Assembly (NCBI GenBank): GCA_009809945.1
Contig: WTPW01000650.1
Location: 28,701-92,700, forward strand
Length of the DNA: 64,000 nt
Source: Gigaspora margarita
Taxonomy: Eukaryota; Glomeromycota; Glomeromycetes; Diversisporales; Gigasporaceae
Direction: 5' to 3'
Part shown: in pieces, positions 43,820-57,010 of the stretch
How positions within the stretch are numbered: the stretch's first letter is position 1
Layout: the number at the start of each line of letters is the position of its first letter
Position numbers and translations under genes: made by a program
Notes under the pieces: generated by a model
Database searches by the model: none
Told to the model about the DNA's origin: nothing
The model's input: the letters and a program-made list of their open reading frames with translations, nothing else

Positions 43820-44750
43820 TTAAAGTTTTATTATACTAAGGTTTTTAATATACTGTATTTAAAAATTTTTTTAACAAAATTGATAAAACAGATCTAAAAT
43901 TAAAGATTTCACATAAAAAACATATACTGTAGCTAAAACCAATATTTAAGATTTTATTAAAAAAATTTAAATTTATAAAAAGTTGAAAGCAAATTTGCCT
44001 GCAATACAATTTAAGAGATAATACTAATTAACAGCCCTAATTATTATTATAGGTAAAAATTTAACTACGTATCTGGAACATATTCTAGAATTGTTTAACT
44101 ACATATGTATATATTTACTTAAGTAAATTAAAAAGTTTTATTTCTTAAAAATGCATTATTTTAAGTATCGATAGCCGTTTTATTTGTTTTATTTGTTTTG
44201 TTCTTTTTCAAATACCAAAAAGCTCTTTTGATTATGACAAATGTTTCGTCACTTTTTGACGGCAATTAGACAAACTTTGTGTAACCTTAAAAAATCAAAT
44301 CAGCCCATTTCGATTATCAAGTCGGCTCGGCCCACTTTGCGGACTGCAGGATCCAATGCTTTGTTAGTGATTTAGGTAAAGTTGTTTGATAATAAATATA
44401 GATGGATAATAACTAGTGTAACTCTTGGGTGTATGACGTTAAACACCAATGGGACATTTTCTTTTAACGATTCATATGTCGAAAAAAAAAAAAAAGGAGT
44501 ATGTATTATCATTCTTTCAACGCCATAATGACGCATTTAACTGATTTTATTAGTAATAATTATCATTTTTAGATCTAAATCTAAACGAACAGATTTATAT
44601 ATAGGCATGAAACCTATCTACCACTAACTATAAAAAACAAAATTCAGAATTCGAGTAGTACGAACTTGACTTTTTTTTTTAAAAAAAAAAAAATAATTGA
44701 AATAATTATTCTTTGATTTTTACAAATATACATCCGTTATCGTTAACATA
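43820..44750. other. Intergenic DNA upstream of SFC1
   Basis: A family J end relic ('aagcaaatttgcctgcaat') lies near 43990. From about 44200 the sequence is mixed and unique, with 'gtcggctcggcccactttgc' and long A-runs at 44480-44494 and 44680-44690. No CDS is recognised; part is presumably the SFC1 promoter and 5' leader. Confidence 0.4.
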
Positions 44751-45977
44751 ATGTCGAGAAATAACGATAAAAAAAGCCTTTCTACCCATTTTATGGCGGG
44801 CGGTGGCGCAGGTCTTACGGAAGCGCTATGCTGCCATCCTTTAGATACTATAAAAGTGAGAATGCAGTTGAGCAAAAAGGTAACAAATTTAAATCTGGAC
44901 TTTAATATTCGATATGTAAAACATTATGAAAATTTATTAAGCTTTAATAATCGTAGGCTAAAAGGCCTGGCTTTTTTGAAGTTGCTATTAATATAATGAG
45001 GAAAGAAAAACCTTTAGCATTATACAAAGGTCTTGGTGCAGTGGTAACTGGGATAGTACCGAAGATGGCTATTCGTTTCTCAAGCTTTGAATTGTACAAA
45101 AGTTGGATGGCTAATAAAACGACTGGCAAAGTCTCAACAACGGCTACATTCTTTGGTATGTCATTGATTCAGATCTAATCAATTGTTTATTGATCCATCT
45201 GTGATTATCGTTGATCTTATCTACATCACAGGACACCTTGATCATATGTTAACTTTGTAATTTTTTAATTTTTGTCTAATGATACATAGCCGGACTTGGT
45301 GCAGGTACCACGGAGGCTATCCTTGTTGTAACTCCGATGGATGTGATCAAGATCCGTTTACAGGCTCAACGTCATTCAATGGCCGATCCGTTGGATATTC
45401 CAAAATATCGTAATGCAGCACATGCTGCGTACACTATCGTAAGAGAAGAAGGTTTTCGGGCATTGTATAAAGGAGTATTACTTACTGCACTTAGGCAAGC
45501 TACAAATCAGGCTGTTAATTTTACCGTGTATCAAGAAATGAAACAGCATATGAAAAAATTTCAAGGAACCAAAGATGGTCAAGAACTGCCAACCTATCAG
45601 CACTTGCTGATGGGTGGCATTAGTGGAGCTATGGGTATTTAATATTCTTTTATCGTGTATTTTTTTTGATTATTTATTAGTTCATGTCATTAAATATTGT
45701 TTCCGTTTAATTAGGCCCAATTGCCAACGCTCCTATTGACACCATAAAGACGCGTATTCAGAGGTCGGCCAGCACTGAAAGGGGGTGGTCTAAAGTTGTA
45801 TCAGTAACAACAAACCTCGTCAAAAACGAAGGATTTTTAGCCTTATATAAGGGATTACTTCCCCGTTTAATGCGCGTAGGTGTAGGTCAGGCTGTTACCT
45901 TTGCTGCTTACGAGCGCATCAAAATTTACATGGAAATTCTATCTCAGAAAGGATGGTTTGCGAAAATAACGGAGTAG
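44751..45977 (+). CDS. SFC1: Mitochondrial succinate/fumarate carrier
   Basis: Four exons, 44751-44879, 44957-45155, 45290-45634 and 45715-45977; three GT-AG introns of 77, 134 and 80 nt. The product is 311 aa, close to the 322 aa of yeast Sfc1. It has the threefold mitochondrial carrier fold. The P-x-D-x-x-K signatures end the odd helices: PLDTIK (30-35), PMDVIK (125-130) and PIDTIK (231-236), each followed by a basic (RMQ/RLQ/RIQ) segment. Family-specific stretches ALYKGLGAVVTGIVPKMAIR, RQATNQAVNFTVY and LMRVGVGQAV mark the succinate/fumarate subfamily rather than citrate or ADP/ATP carriers. Known role: exchange of cytosolic succinate for mitochondrial fumarate across the inner membrane, tied to growth on C2 compounds or fatty acids through the glyoxylate cycle. 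No presequence, as usual for carriers. Intron phases 0, 1 and 1 keep the frame. Confidence 0.95.
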
Positions 45978-46740
45978 TTTTATGTTACACGATTCCTTTT
46001 AATATTTTATTTAATCTATTTATAGATATATTATAATTTTTTTGAACATAATATTGTACGTATTTATACACCATTTAATGCTAGTAGATGATTTGGATCA
46101 CTTTTTAATTTCTAGAGTTCATTGATTATTTAGGAAAATAATTAATAATAATTTAACACTAGAAAATGGATATATGTAAGGCATACACATTAAAGCATCG
46201 GACATGAACTTTATACAAATAGATAAACAACTTAGCAATAATAAATATCATAGTTCTGAACTTTGTTAGACATATTATAGTAACCAAGTAATTTTCATTT
46301 GTAAACCATTCTAATATGAATTCTAAATAAAGATCATTAGGTCACTAAGGATCTATATACAATAAAAAAATCTTTAAAAGATGAATATCATAAAAATTTC
46401 GGCACCTGATCTAACATACAGAATTTGAAGTTGAGTAGTTGATAGCCGAAGACTAAGACAATATTTAATAAAAAAATCCGTTATACTATGATATTCAATC
46501 ATATTCTTGACAACTAACGCAAGCGTTATTCTGAGGCACAACATATACATATTTATTTACTATATACCGTAATTTATGCGCATGCCGGTTATGTCCACAA
46601 GTTGACTATATAGCTATAAAAAAGGATGAATTTGACAAAAAAAAAAAATCTGTAAAAAAATTAATTATCTCAATAATTATTTAATTATTAAGATTAATTA
46701 GATAATCATTAAGATAATTATTTTTTTGTATTGTTTTTCG
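45978..46740. other. Spacer after SFC1
   Basis: Mixed-composition, apparently unique. A natural hairpin of 'taattatctcaataattattt' type occurs at 46660-46720. No gene or SINE seen. Confidence 0.4.
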
Positions 46741-47297
46741 TCAAATTCGTCTCTTTTTATAACAACTGGCCCATATTTTATTGAAGAACTTAGTATTAAA
46801 TGAAGCGAATTTAACAAGCCACGGATGGATCAATTCGTACTTGCCCCAATGAAACCAATTTAATAGCGTTAATTTGTCCGTTATCGGTCTAGAAGCAATC
46901 TGCAATCTCTCGAAAATTTTCAAAGCTTAATATTTTATTATTTATTAACAGCCAATTTTCATATTATACAAAATATATAATTCCTATTTTTTTTTTTATA
47001 TAATATACAGGAAGTTCTTACTTACCATCATATTAACAGAATTAAACTTGTCAAATGTGATAGGAACTCCACCTTTCAAAATTCTCGAGGGTGTGGGGAG
47101 TAATACTTCTAAATTTAGGGAAATGAATAAAAAATTGCATCATCTATTTGCAGTAATTGGCCAATATATATTGCGTAAATCTTCCTATATATATCTATAA
47201 ATGAAATAAATTTTCTTGAATTCCAATGATGAAATGAATAGCTCCATGCGTCAAGTACAGTATCATGATGCTGAAAGATAGCAGGTAGCGCATTCAA
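46741..47297 (-). CDS. Possible exons of an unknown minus-strand gene
   Basis: I do not recognise the product. Three open blocks can be read: 47297-47115 (starts NALPAIFQHHDTVLDAW; no good donor found), 47108-47022 (PTPSRILKGGVPITFDKF) and 46925-46741 (ERLQIASRPITDKLTLLNWF to a TGA). A donor GTAAGA at 47021 and an acceptor ...TTAAG at 46926 join the last two in frame, giving VNMMVTLKIFERLQ. The sequences are Trp- and aromatic-rich and look protein-like, and the stretch is free of repeats. No start codon or 5' exon was found. It may be a real gene with missing exons, a decayed gene or chance. Confidence 0.3.
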
Positions 47298-47399
47298 ATG
47301 ACTTTAAAAAGATGCATTGCATCATTAATTTTAATGCGATCTTTACTAGGATGCCTTTAGTCAACTGTTTGAATATAAATAGAAATTAAGCTTCATTTA

Positions 47400-48200
47400 T
47401 CATATAATAAAATAGAGTTCTCCTCTTTGTTTTTACACCAATTCGTGTGTCAAATACTTTATACTTCTTGCTCTACATAAACACTTTAAGGTATGTTTTA
47501 TGGGTTGCGAAGATTTGATATAGTTCATCAAAGATCTTGTTTTTTTTCATCGATGCATCGACTAATTCGCTCTTAATAGTTGCAGATTTAGTACACATTC
47601 AAGTAACAAGGATTCGAATTATTAAAAAATTTTTCTAGTTTTACAGTTATTGAAGTACCGCAAGATCATCGACAATCGTTAATGTTAGAACTTTCGCAAC
47701 CAAGTCAAATCCTTAAGGACTGACATCATATTGGATCCATTGCATGGTTATTGGAATTAATTATATCAAGGAGGATTCCGCAACGCCAAAGAAGTACCGA
47801 TATCGTATCGTGAATAGTTAGGCTGAAAAAAGCTGTTCTGTCTGATGCTGTTCTCTAATACTGCTTTCTAATGCGATTGTCTTCCTGGGAAATTTACTAA
47901 TTACTAATTTACTTTTCTTTTTTTTTTTTTGATAGAATGTCACGTCTACTTATATTACTTGTAGCACTTCATCACAATACCTATATTTCGAATCGAATTT
48001 AAAGATGATTCACCCTCTACAGCAATTATTCATTTAAGAGCAGATTCGTCTCGTTCTTATAGTTTATATTCAGTATGAGGTTCATTACATCATCAATTTA
48101 TAGGATAGTATATATGTTCATCTTGGTATATGCAATTTATTCCACATAGATAAATTCAAATACGAACATAGCCTCATATTTATTACAAACAGGGTGGTCA
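47400..48200 (+). pseudogene. Decayed coding-looking sequence
   Basis: Short in-frame pieces interrupted by stops: EVPQDHRQSLMLELSQPSQI near 47650, then after a polypyrimidine-AG at 47920-47935 FKDDSPSTAIIHLRADSSRS near 48000-48060, ending in TGA and TAG stops. Composition is more GC-balanced than the repeats. I cannot name the parent family. It might also be non-coding RNA or untranslated sequence. Confidence 0.25.
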
Positions 48201-48733
48201 GGGTAAATAGGATGATCAGAGTCATTAATAGTCACACCGCTGGTTGGTTTTTATTATAGTGGATTGAGTTTCGACAGTTTTAATCTTAGAATTGGGACTT
48301 CGACATTATTTCATTAGAATTGGAACTTCAAGACTTATTTAATTAATTAAAGACTGTTTATGCTAATATTGTTATGTGCCTCAACATTTGGGAAATATTG
48401 GGAAATATTGGGAAATATTGGAGAAAAAATAAAGAAATCTTTAACACCACTCATTACTGAAAAAAATTATGAAAAAAAAGTTTATTATTTTGCATTTTAT
48501 TTCTTTTTTTATTAGTTTATCAATTTTTTATCATAAGGATCATAATCTAAACTGGGACCGGACGATTATGGACTAAGGACTAAATCATTTGCCTTTGGTT
48601 CGTTACCGTCCTGCCCCGGTCTTTTCAAAGAATGATCCATCCCTGGTCAAGAAGCATAACTAAACATATATAATTTAATAAATGTATTGATTAATAAAGT
48701 TTCTAGTTATTTTGGCGTGACATGACTAATAAT

Positions 48734-49763
<1,030 letters not shown>

Positions 49764-49919
49764 GTTTTTTTTTTTTTTTTTCAAAACGCATCTAAGCGTG
49801 CTTTATTTTATTCATTTATTTACATGATAAATTACATATTTATACAGGGGATTCTATAAAGTCTAGAATATTTTTGCCACCACTGGGCTCTTTCGGTAAG
49901 CAAAATTCTGTGTAACAGG

Positions 49920-50060
49920 CAGGGTTGATAATGGAGCCAATGGAGCTCAATGGTTGTGCGAATGGAGTTCAAAAAACTAGTACCCATTGGCTCCATTCAG
50001 AGCTCCATTGGCTCCATTCGCAGCTCCATTAGGCTCCATTGAGCTCCATTGCCAACCCTG
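49920..50060. mobile_element. hAT-like MITE (141 bp) with GGAGCCAATGGAGCT repeats
   Basis: Ends CAGGGTTGATAATGGAGC and GCTCCATTGCCAACCCTG. The element is almost wholly built of CAATGGAGCT/AGCTCCATTG words. No 8-bp TSD was recognised. It lies 157 bp upstream of the E2 start codon, in the likely promoter region. Confidence 0.75.
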
Positions 50061-50690
50061 CTTCTAGTATATGAGGGATCGTTTCATCGTCCGATGTTTT
50101 GAATACCTTATAAAGCAGTTTCCCAGATGGTTTTGCTTAATGGACATTTTAAAGCGAAATGTTCCAGAGTTTGTGTATAGTGGGGACAGAGAAGTGTTCA
50201 TATTTTTAATAATATTTTTTCACGTAAAAGAAGCAAACAGTAGTTTGTGGATTAAGATATTTTAAGATGGATCGATAAATTACTGGAAATTCATTGTTGT
50301 CTTTGTTGTAAATGAGGGCAGTTTAAATCTGAACAGTTCTTTAACTGACAGCATGCAACTTTCCCATTTTATACAATCCCCGCGTAATTACCATACTCTT
50401 TGGTACTATATCTGATCAAGTTTGTTAGCATGCTCCAGGAGGTAGGAAAAAAGGATGCTAATCTTGTATTCACAGGTTCAAATATGAAATCCTGGTATTT
50501 GAATACTGATTTCTGGATTAAATAACATAACAAAATACGTGAAATAGAACCGGTTCTTGGAACTTTTCTTCCGAAATATTATATCCAATTTCCTGGGATG
50601 TAAGTATCGTTATCATGTGATGCTAAAGACCTTATTGTTAGTAAAGTTATTATTTAGCATTATCATACTGTATATAATACTATAAAATAT
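50061..50690. other. Unique-looking DNA upstream of the E2 gene
   Basis: Mixed composition without repeats. An open plus-strand frame at 50071-50265 (64 aa; FIVRCFEYLIKQFPRWFCLM) has no recognised motif, so I do not call it a gene. Confidence 0.35.
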
Positions 50691-51434
50691 GAGTATTAGT
50701 AGCAGTAAAACAATAAATTTATTAATATATATCATACTATAGTAGTAAAAATTTAATAATAAAAATTTATTGTAACATTACAATAAATAATTTATAAAAA
50801 GACTTTTATTAAAACGTATCTATGGTGTTTACACCTATGTATACATTATCTTAAAAAATTAGATAATTAACTAATGCAAGATGTTTTAGGTAAAAATGCT
50901 CTATGCACTCAAAAACCCTTTTTAACCTCAAACTCTAATCTAAATATTCACTTTAATATGAAAAAATTTTGTGTTAAAAATTTGTATACAAAATTTAAAA
51001 GTCTAAAAAACATAATAATAGATATAAAACACTATAGGTTTGTTTTATAATAATTATATAGAAAAAATATTAAAAATAAAATTAAATATTTTTAATTTTT
51101 AATAATATCTGATATAGTACAATTAATTTTTTAAATTAATTTTTTAAAATACTATAATATTGTAAATAAATATATATAGTATTTGATTTTAATACTATAT
51201 AATATATGTAGTATAAATTTTGGTTTAAATTTATTTTTATAATTATTAAAGTTTTAAATATTTAATTTAAAATTATATAGCATTTATATACAATTTATAC
51301 TTATTATAGTAAAATCTTTGAATTAAAAAAAGTTTAATATAGTAGCTTATATTAAATAAATATAGTACTATTATATATATGTATTTTTTATTATTAAAGT
51401 TTAATGATTCAAAATTTTAAATTTTTTATTAGTA
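50690..51434. repeat. Very AT-rich DNA with a decayed family T element
   Basis: 50818-51046 has 'acgtatctatggtgttta' and 'aacactataggtttgtttt' as inverted ends and 'acctcaaactctaatct' inside, a worn relative of 22305-22635. The rest (to 51434) is almost pure A/T. Confidence 0.45.
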
Positions 51435-52125
51435 CAGTGCGTGACATCTAAAGACTAAAAGAATTTCAAACATTAATAGCACATGATACAAAAAAGATAT
51501 AAAAAAAAAAGTTGCTAAATTGTAGCTAAATTAATTTGTTACAACTTAGTAGCTTTATTTTGAAAATAATTATTATATATTTTTGATTTATAACATTTTA
51601 AATATGCTTAATTTTTATATGATATGGGGCTCATTAGTAAAAAAGAGATGAAAGTTTTTATTACTTTTTTTTTAAATTTTAAATTAGAATAGCTCAATAA
51701 CTACTAAATCAAATTAAATAAAATTTTTTATTTAATTTTATAACTACATATAATTAAAAATATAAAATTTGCATGGTCTCACCTTTAACATTAAAAAATA
51801 TATATATATAATTTAGTTTAGTGATTATTGGAATATTTTAATTCAAAGTTTAAAAAACTTTTACTTAGAAGCTTTTTATCTCTTTTTTACTGATGAGCCT
51901 CTATATGTTAAAAAATTAACAAAAATAGAACAAGTCACATGTTTTGGCCTTTGTTTGTTAGTTAATTTTTAAAAAATTTGTTAATTAATAAAATTTTAGC
52001 TGCTAAAAAAAAATTTTTTTAACCAATCAAATACAAGAAATCAACAAAACATTAAAATTCATTATAAATTTTTTTAAAATAAGACCAATTATGTATTTTA
52101 TTTTATCTTTAGATATCATGCACTA
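51435..52125 (+). mobile_element. Diverged family E MITE interrupted by a family F-like MITE
   Basis: Ends CAGTGCGTGACATCTAAAG and ...AGATATCATGCACTA, TA at 51433-51434 and 52126-52127. Removing 51626-51901 leaves about 415 bp, close to 408 bp in the intact copies. Confidence 0.75.
51626..51901. mobile_element. Family F-like MITE (276 bp), nested
   Basis: TIRs GGGGCTCATTAGTAAAAAAG and complement ...TTTTTTACTGATGAGCCTC. AT-rich interior resembling 55652-55899 in layout. Both sides carry TAT. Confidence 0.7.
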
Positions 52126-52194
52126 TACAAGATATCTTAAATCAACTTTTTTAAATTGAGTAAATCTATTTATTTATTACTAGTAGTGACAGTC

Positions 52195-52700
52195 CTATGC
52201 CAATAAGAATCCAAGATCCAGTATAACATTATACTAATTGCAGTGTTGTATGTTTTGGCTATTCATAGCCTTTTTTTGCATGTTCATGTCCAAAATTGTC
52301 CAAACGTCCAAGATTTCCAAAGTTTGTTCAGGCTTTAATAATTAATAAATCTATCTAAAAAATATATAACTATATATTTTTTTAGGTGCTAAACACATTC
52401 TAGTTAAAATTAAAATAGGTTATCTTAGTAAAATTTTTAAGTAATTTTACTTTATTTAATTGTTCAAAATTGTTCAAAATTGTTCAAATTATTGTTCAAA
52501 GTTGTTCTGCGACAACATTGCCTAATTGTATAATATGAAAACAAAATGAAAAATACCATTTCAAAAATATTATGATAATTTAAAATTGTGACTATGAAAT
52601 TACTTTTTTTTTTAGCAAAAAAAAATTCCTTGTAAAATTTTACTATATTGTAACCTCTAGCACTAACTCTTCTTCTAACTATACTCTACTTCTAACAATA
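52195..52700 (+). repeat. Family A copy split by a family B hAT MITE
   Basis: 'agatccagtataacatta' before the MITE, and after it 'taatatgaaaacaaaatgaa', 'gactatgaaattactttt', 'ccttgtaaaattttacta' and 'ctctagcactaactct'. This is the second case (with 6025-6600) of B inside A. Confidence 0.55.
52241..52520 (-). mobile_element. Family B hAT MITE (280 bp), minus orientation
   Basis: Ends CAGTGTTGTATGTTTTGG and ...GACAACATTG. TSD ACTAATTG (52233-52240) against CCTAATTG (52521-52528), one mismatch. Contains 'aattgtcc' and 'attgttcaaa' arrays. Confidence 0.85.
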
Positions 52701-52868
52701 ATAGATTTGCATATATTTAGATTTGTTTTGATTATATATTATACAGAAGAGTATCACCAATAGTTACAAGCATATTTTTTCTTTTAATTGATGATCTGCC
52801 ACAAATCAATAGTATGGATTATTGTATAACATGATGCAAATTACTACTGGTTTATAAATTCTATAATG

Positions 52869-53241
52869 TAGGAATGAAACTGTCCACTCAAGATAATCCT
52901 TTTTTCTTACTAAATTAATAAGTCAATGCTACTAAGTAAAAACTGTAGAGCTCATCAAGACGAGTCTAATGGTAGTTAAATCATTGGAATCGGACTAGTA
53001 AATAAAGAAATACATTTGAAAAACTATTGGTCAACTATATAAAATTTCATATAAACAACCCTATTGTTTACATATAGTCAGCCAATCATTTTTCAAAGGT
53101 ATCTTAACAACTACTAAGCTGATTTTGATAATAACTACTATTAGACTTGTCTTAATGAGCTCTACAATTTTTATTTAGTAGCCTTGACTCATTAACTTAG
53201 TAAGAAAAAAGGAGTTCTTTGAGCAGACAGCTTCATTCCTA
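52869..53241. mobile_element. Palindromic element (373 bp) related to family J
   Basis: TIRs TAGGAATGAAACTGTCCAC and complement continuing inward through 'tttcttactaa' and 'gtagagctcat', so both halves pair across a centre near 53055. It shares the inner palindrome words with 26515-26890 but has different tips. Confidence 0.7.
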
Positions 53242-53737
53242 TATTTTAGAATTTACATATCAACAAATAGTAAAGATCTGTATCATATTATACTATAATC
53301 ATACTATCGATTTGTAATGAATCATCAATTAAAATAACCAAATTTAAATTAATTTTTTAAAAATTTTATATTTTTAAAATTTTATTATATATTTTTTATA
53401 TATAGTACAGGTCACTTAAAGATAGATATTATATAATTTTTCTATATAAAATTAACTATTAATGGAACAAGCTATGTTTTTTTAGCTTACTACTATTGGT
53501 TAATTTTAAAAAAATTTTTTAAAATTTAATTTTTAGTCAATTAAAATACAAGAACTTAAAAAAACATTAAATTTTAATATAAAATTTTTAAAAATAAAAT
53601 ATTTTGATTTTTAAATATCTATACTATATATCTAAATTTTAAAATACTGTATATCATTAGTTTTTATTTTTTATTTTTAAAAAAACAAATTAGAATTAAA
53701 TATAAACTTATAAAATTTTAGTAAACAAATTTATTTG

Positions 53738-54450
53738 CTAAATTAATTGATAATCTGCCTATCAACTGGAGAGTGATCATAGTATAACATAATGCAGATT
53801 ATATATAAAAATTACTATAAACAAAATGTGCTATGCTTCTATTTAAAATTTTTTTTTACTAAATTAATGATACGTGTTCACTAATTAAAGTTGTAGAGCT
53901 CATTGAGACACATCTAACAGTAGTTAGATTATCCTAATTGGCCCAATGGATGGCAAGTTATCATCAAAAAACGATTGGCTGACTATATAAAATCTCTATG
54001 CAAACAATGTTTGTTTATATAAAGATTTTATATAGTCAGCCAATCATTTTCGATAATATCTCGCTATCCACTAGGCTGATTTGGATGATCTAATTACCAT
54101 TAGATACGTCTTTGATAAGCTCTACAACTTTTAATTAGTAGATATATATCATTAACAGAGTTAATATCTCTATTCAGATTTATATATCCGGATATATACT
54201 ATGTCATATGATATAATGTGACATAGTGTTTTATATTTGAATATAAATAAATCCAGATTTAAATTTATATCTGGATATATACTATGATAAAACTGGATTA
54301 ATCCAGATATAAAAAATATATCTGAATAGAGGTATTAACTCTATTATTAATTTAATAAAACTTTTTTAGATGAAAGCATAGCATATTTTGCATATAGTAA
54401 TTTTCATATGTGATCTTTATTATATTACACTATAATTACTCTCTTGTTAA
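53738..54450. mobile_element. Family J element with internal palindrome and a nested hAT-like insertion
   Basis: 'attgataatctgcctatcaa' start as at 26268. The palindrome at 53815-54150 plus 54344-54400 has 'ctatataaaatctctatg' arms, centred near 54000. The insertion at 54156-54343 lies in the right arm; the uninterrupted arm 'atcattaacttagtaag' at 26850 is the empty site. Confidence 0.7.
54156..54343. mobile_element. hAT-like MITE (about 188 bp) with ATCTGGATAT repeats
   Basis: Ends CAGAGTTAATATCTCTATTC and complement ...GAGGTATTAACTCTA. Flanks ATCATTAA/ATTATTAA (7 of 8). ATATCCGGATATA and ATCCAGAT words are repeated inside. Confidence 0.7.
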
Positions 54451-54504
54451 CATAATAAATTTGAATTTTTATATAATATCTATTAATTTTAAGGGTGAAT
54501 CTAT

Positions 54505-54665
54505 TTGTCAGTTACCGGATTGTAATTGACCAATTAGATCAGAGGATCATATGTAATGTGAAAAATGCTAAAACTTTGATTTTTTTAAAAAATCACTTCT
54601 AATTTAAAATTTTTTCTATGAAACTACTTTTTTTTATACAAAAAAAAAATTTTTTGCAAAATTTT
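54505..54665 (+). repeat. Partial family A copy
   Basis: 'ttgaccaattagatcagagg', 'atgtaatgtgaaaa' and 'ctatgaaactactttttt' in order; truncated before the CTAAC tract. Confidence 0.5.
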
Positions 54666-54930
54666 GTGATTTTTGATTTTTAAAAATACTTCGATATAAA
54701 ATTATCATATCAGAGTAATTTTAAGAAATCAGAAATTATAATCGAGCAATTTTTTAGTAATTTCTTTTTTTTTGATTTACAAATTTCACAAAATTTTCAA
54801 ACCACAATGTTATTAAGATTTTTTTGTTTTTTGTTTTTTATTTGTGATTTTTTTTTATTTAATTTAAATACAATTATTATTTTTTATTTAATTTAAATAT
54901 GATTATTTTTCTTTATTTATTGTCATAGAT

Positions 54931-55455
54931 GATCGTGAAATCGGATGATGGTGAAATCCACATGATCTTTGTATCATCGGATTTTCTAAAATTTCTGAAA
55001 ATCGTGTAAACAATCGATCTAATCAATCTACACTACGTTATCAAAAACGGGTTAATTTAATATTGCCTATATGCTGTATAAATCGCATTCTTGATATTTA
55101 TATATAAAGACCTTTTAACTGTATCAAAAAGGCGGTCCTAACTCTAACCCTAAACACGATGCAAAATTTTTTTTTGTTAATGGTTTTATAGATTCTTTTT
55201 TGCCTCATAGTTAGAGTTAGGGTTAGGGTTAGGGAACCTTTTTGATAAAGTTAAAAGGTTTTTTATATATAGATATCTAGAATGCAATTTATGCAGCATA
55301 TAAGCATACTGACCGATTATAGTGTTCGATTGTTTTGATTACATGTGTAGATCGATTAGATCGATTGTTTTATACAATTTTCAGAAATTTTAGGAAATCT
55401 GATGATACAGAGATCACATGGATTTCACCATCATCCGATTTCACAATCATCTGCG
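54931..55455. mobile_element. Foldback element (about 525 bp) with GTGAAATC/GATGATG ends
   Basis: Arms of about 260 bp. The left starts AGATGATCGTGAAATCGGATG and the right is its complement ending ...CCGATTTCACAATCATCT. The arms keep pairing through 'gatctaatcaatct', 'atgctgtataaat' and 'ccttttaactgtatcaaaaa' toward a centre near 55190. Inverted CTAACCCTAA/TTAGGGTTAG tracts lie near the apex. No ORF. Confidence 0.8.
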
Positions 55456-55651
55456 ATATTTATTAATTATTTTAAATTAAATACAATTATTTTAAATATG
55501 ATTATGTTGAATATGATTATTTTTTAAATTATTTTTATTTTATTTTAATTTTTTTATTTTAATTTTTTTTATATTTAACTATTTATATATTTATTTAATT
55601 TTTTGATATTGTATAAAAAAGTAGACAGTTTTTCTGAACCAGAGCTTATAT

Positions 55652-55899
55652 GGGGTGAGTCAGTAGAAAAGGGACAAATCATTTTTAGTAAATTTTTTTT
55701 AATTTTTAAATTTAAATATCTTAACAATTTTTTAATCAAATTTGCTAAAAAAAATTTTATTTTAATCTTGAAATTATATAGGGTTAAAATAAAAAAAATT
55801 TTATTAAATTTATTAAGATAGTTGTTAAGATATTTAAGTTTAAAGTCAAGAAAACTTTTACTTAGAAAAAATTTGTCCCTTTTCTACTGACTCACCCCC
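55652..55899. mobile_element. Family F MITE (248 bp)
   Basis: TIRs of about 33 bp, GGGGTGAGTCAGTAGAAAAG and complement ...TTTCTACTGACTCACCCCC. Each side has 'atat', consistent with TA-type insertion. The plus-strand frame 55603-55821 is incidental. Confidence 0.82.
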
Positions 55900-56006
55900 A
55901 TATATCATCTAACTAATTCAGGAGTCTAGGTAAAATTTCAAGTGCAATATATCATAAATTATATATTGTTCAATTACTATAATTTACCATTTAGTACTAT
56001 CTATAG

Positions 56007-56287
56007 CAGTATTGTATGTTTTGGCTATTCATAGCCTTTTTTGGCTTGTCCACATTCAAATTTGTCCAGATATCCAAGATTGTTCAAAGCTTGTCCAGGC
56101 TTTAATAATTAATAAATCTATCTAAAAAATATAAACCAAATATATTTTTTTAGATACTAAACACATTCTAGTTAAAATTAAAATAGGTTATTTTAATAAA
56201 ATTTTAAGTAATTTTACTTTATTTAATTGTTTAAAATTGTTCAAAATTGTTCAAATCATTGTCTAAAGCTGTTCCATGACAACACTG
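56007..56287 (-). mobile_element. Family B hAT MITE (281 bp), minus orientation
   Basis: Ends CAGTATTGTATGTTTTGG and ...GACAACACTG. Flanks ATCTATAG/GCCTATAG agree at 6 of 8 positions, an aged TSD. Same length as 6252-6532. Confidence 0.82.
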
Positions 56288-56553
56288 GCCTATAGTATCT
56301 CTACAAAATAATGCTTTAGGTATTACTCACTGCTTTACTAGTCTGTTTTTTAAATAAGAGCTGACCAAATATAGTATATAGTTCAATATAAAGTACTCTA
56401 GATACTAATTAATCTTAAAAACGAAGGTTTTGAATTGGACCCTGGTACTATAGGCAGTGCTAAATAATACTCTTATTTTATTAAAACTAACATTAGAACA
56501 AATGAATATAGCAAAAGAAAACCCTAAAAGTGAATATTTATATTTTTATTGTA

Positions 56554-57010
56554 TAGTGCCGATGGCTTTAACTTTGAAATCACTTGACTTTGTTCATTTT
56601 TTCTGAAGATCATGTGATACAGAGTAAGCCAATCAAATAGCTTGTTTTTTTTTCTTTTTTTTTTTTTTCTTTTTAGAGAGCGAAATTTTTTATTTTTGAA
56701 AAAAAATTTGTAAAGTTTTTTTTGCAGCCTAAAAGGTGAATCATATGACTATATTAGTGCATTCTGATTGGCTTAAATTAAAAAACATATACGTTCACAT
56801 TTTTGCAATTTATTAATAAATTTTTAAATTTTAAAAGGCTACTACTCTATCAGTTTAGCTTTAAATTAAAATCTAAACTACAAGTTTTATTCTTTAGGTC
56901 ATAAAGAACAAAACTTGTGGATTAGTTTTGCATTTTATAAATTTTTAAAAGAGGAGTAGCATTTTTTGTAAAGCTATTTTTTGTACAGAGTTAAAGCCAT
57001 CCGCACCATA
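56554..57010. mobile_element. TIR element (about 457 bp) with GATGGCTTTAACT ends
   Basis: Left TAGTGCCGATGGCTTTAACT, right complement of GGTGCGGATGGCTTTAACT. Paired 'ctacaagttttattcttta' and 'aaagaacaaaacttgtgg' words at 56878-56925 give a central hairpin. No TSD determined. The stretch 56290-56553 has no recognised gene. Confidence 0.55.

Noticed and set aside
55140..55240. Interstitial telomere from a chromosome fusion (facing CTAACCC and TTAGGG tracts)
   Set aside because: The tracts are short, imperfect and sit at the apex of a foldback element; the same tract recurs in family A copies.
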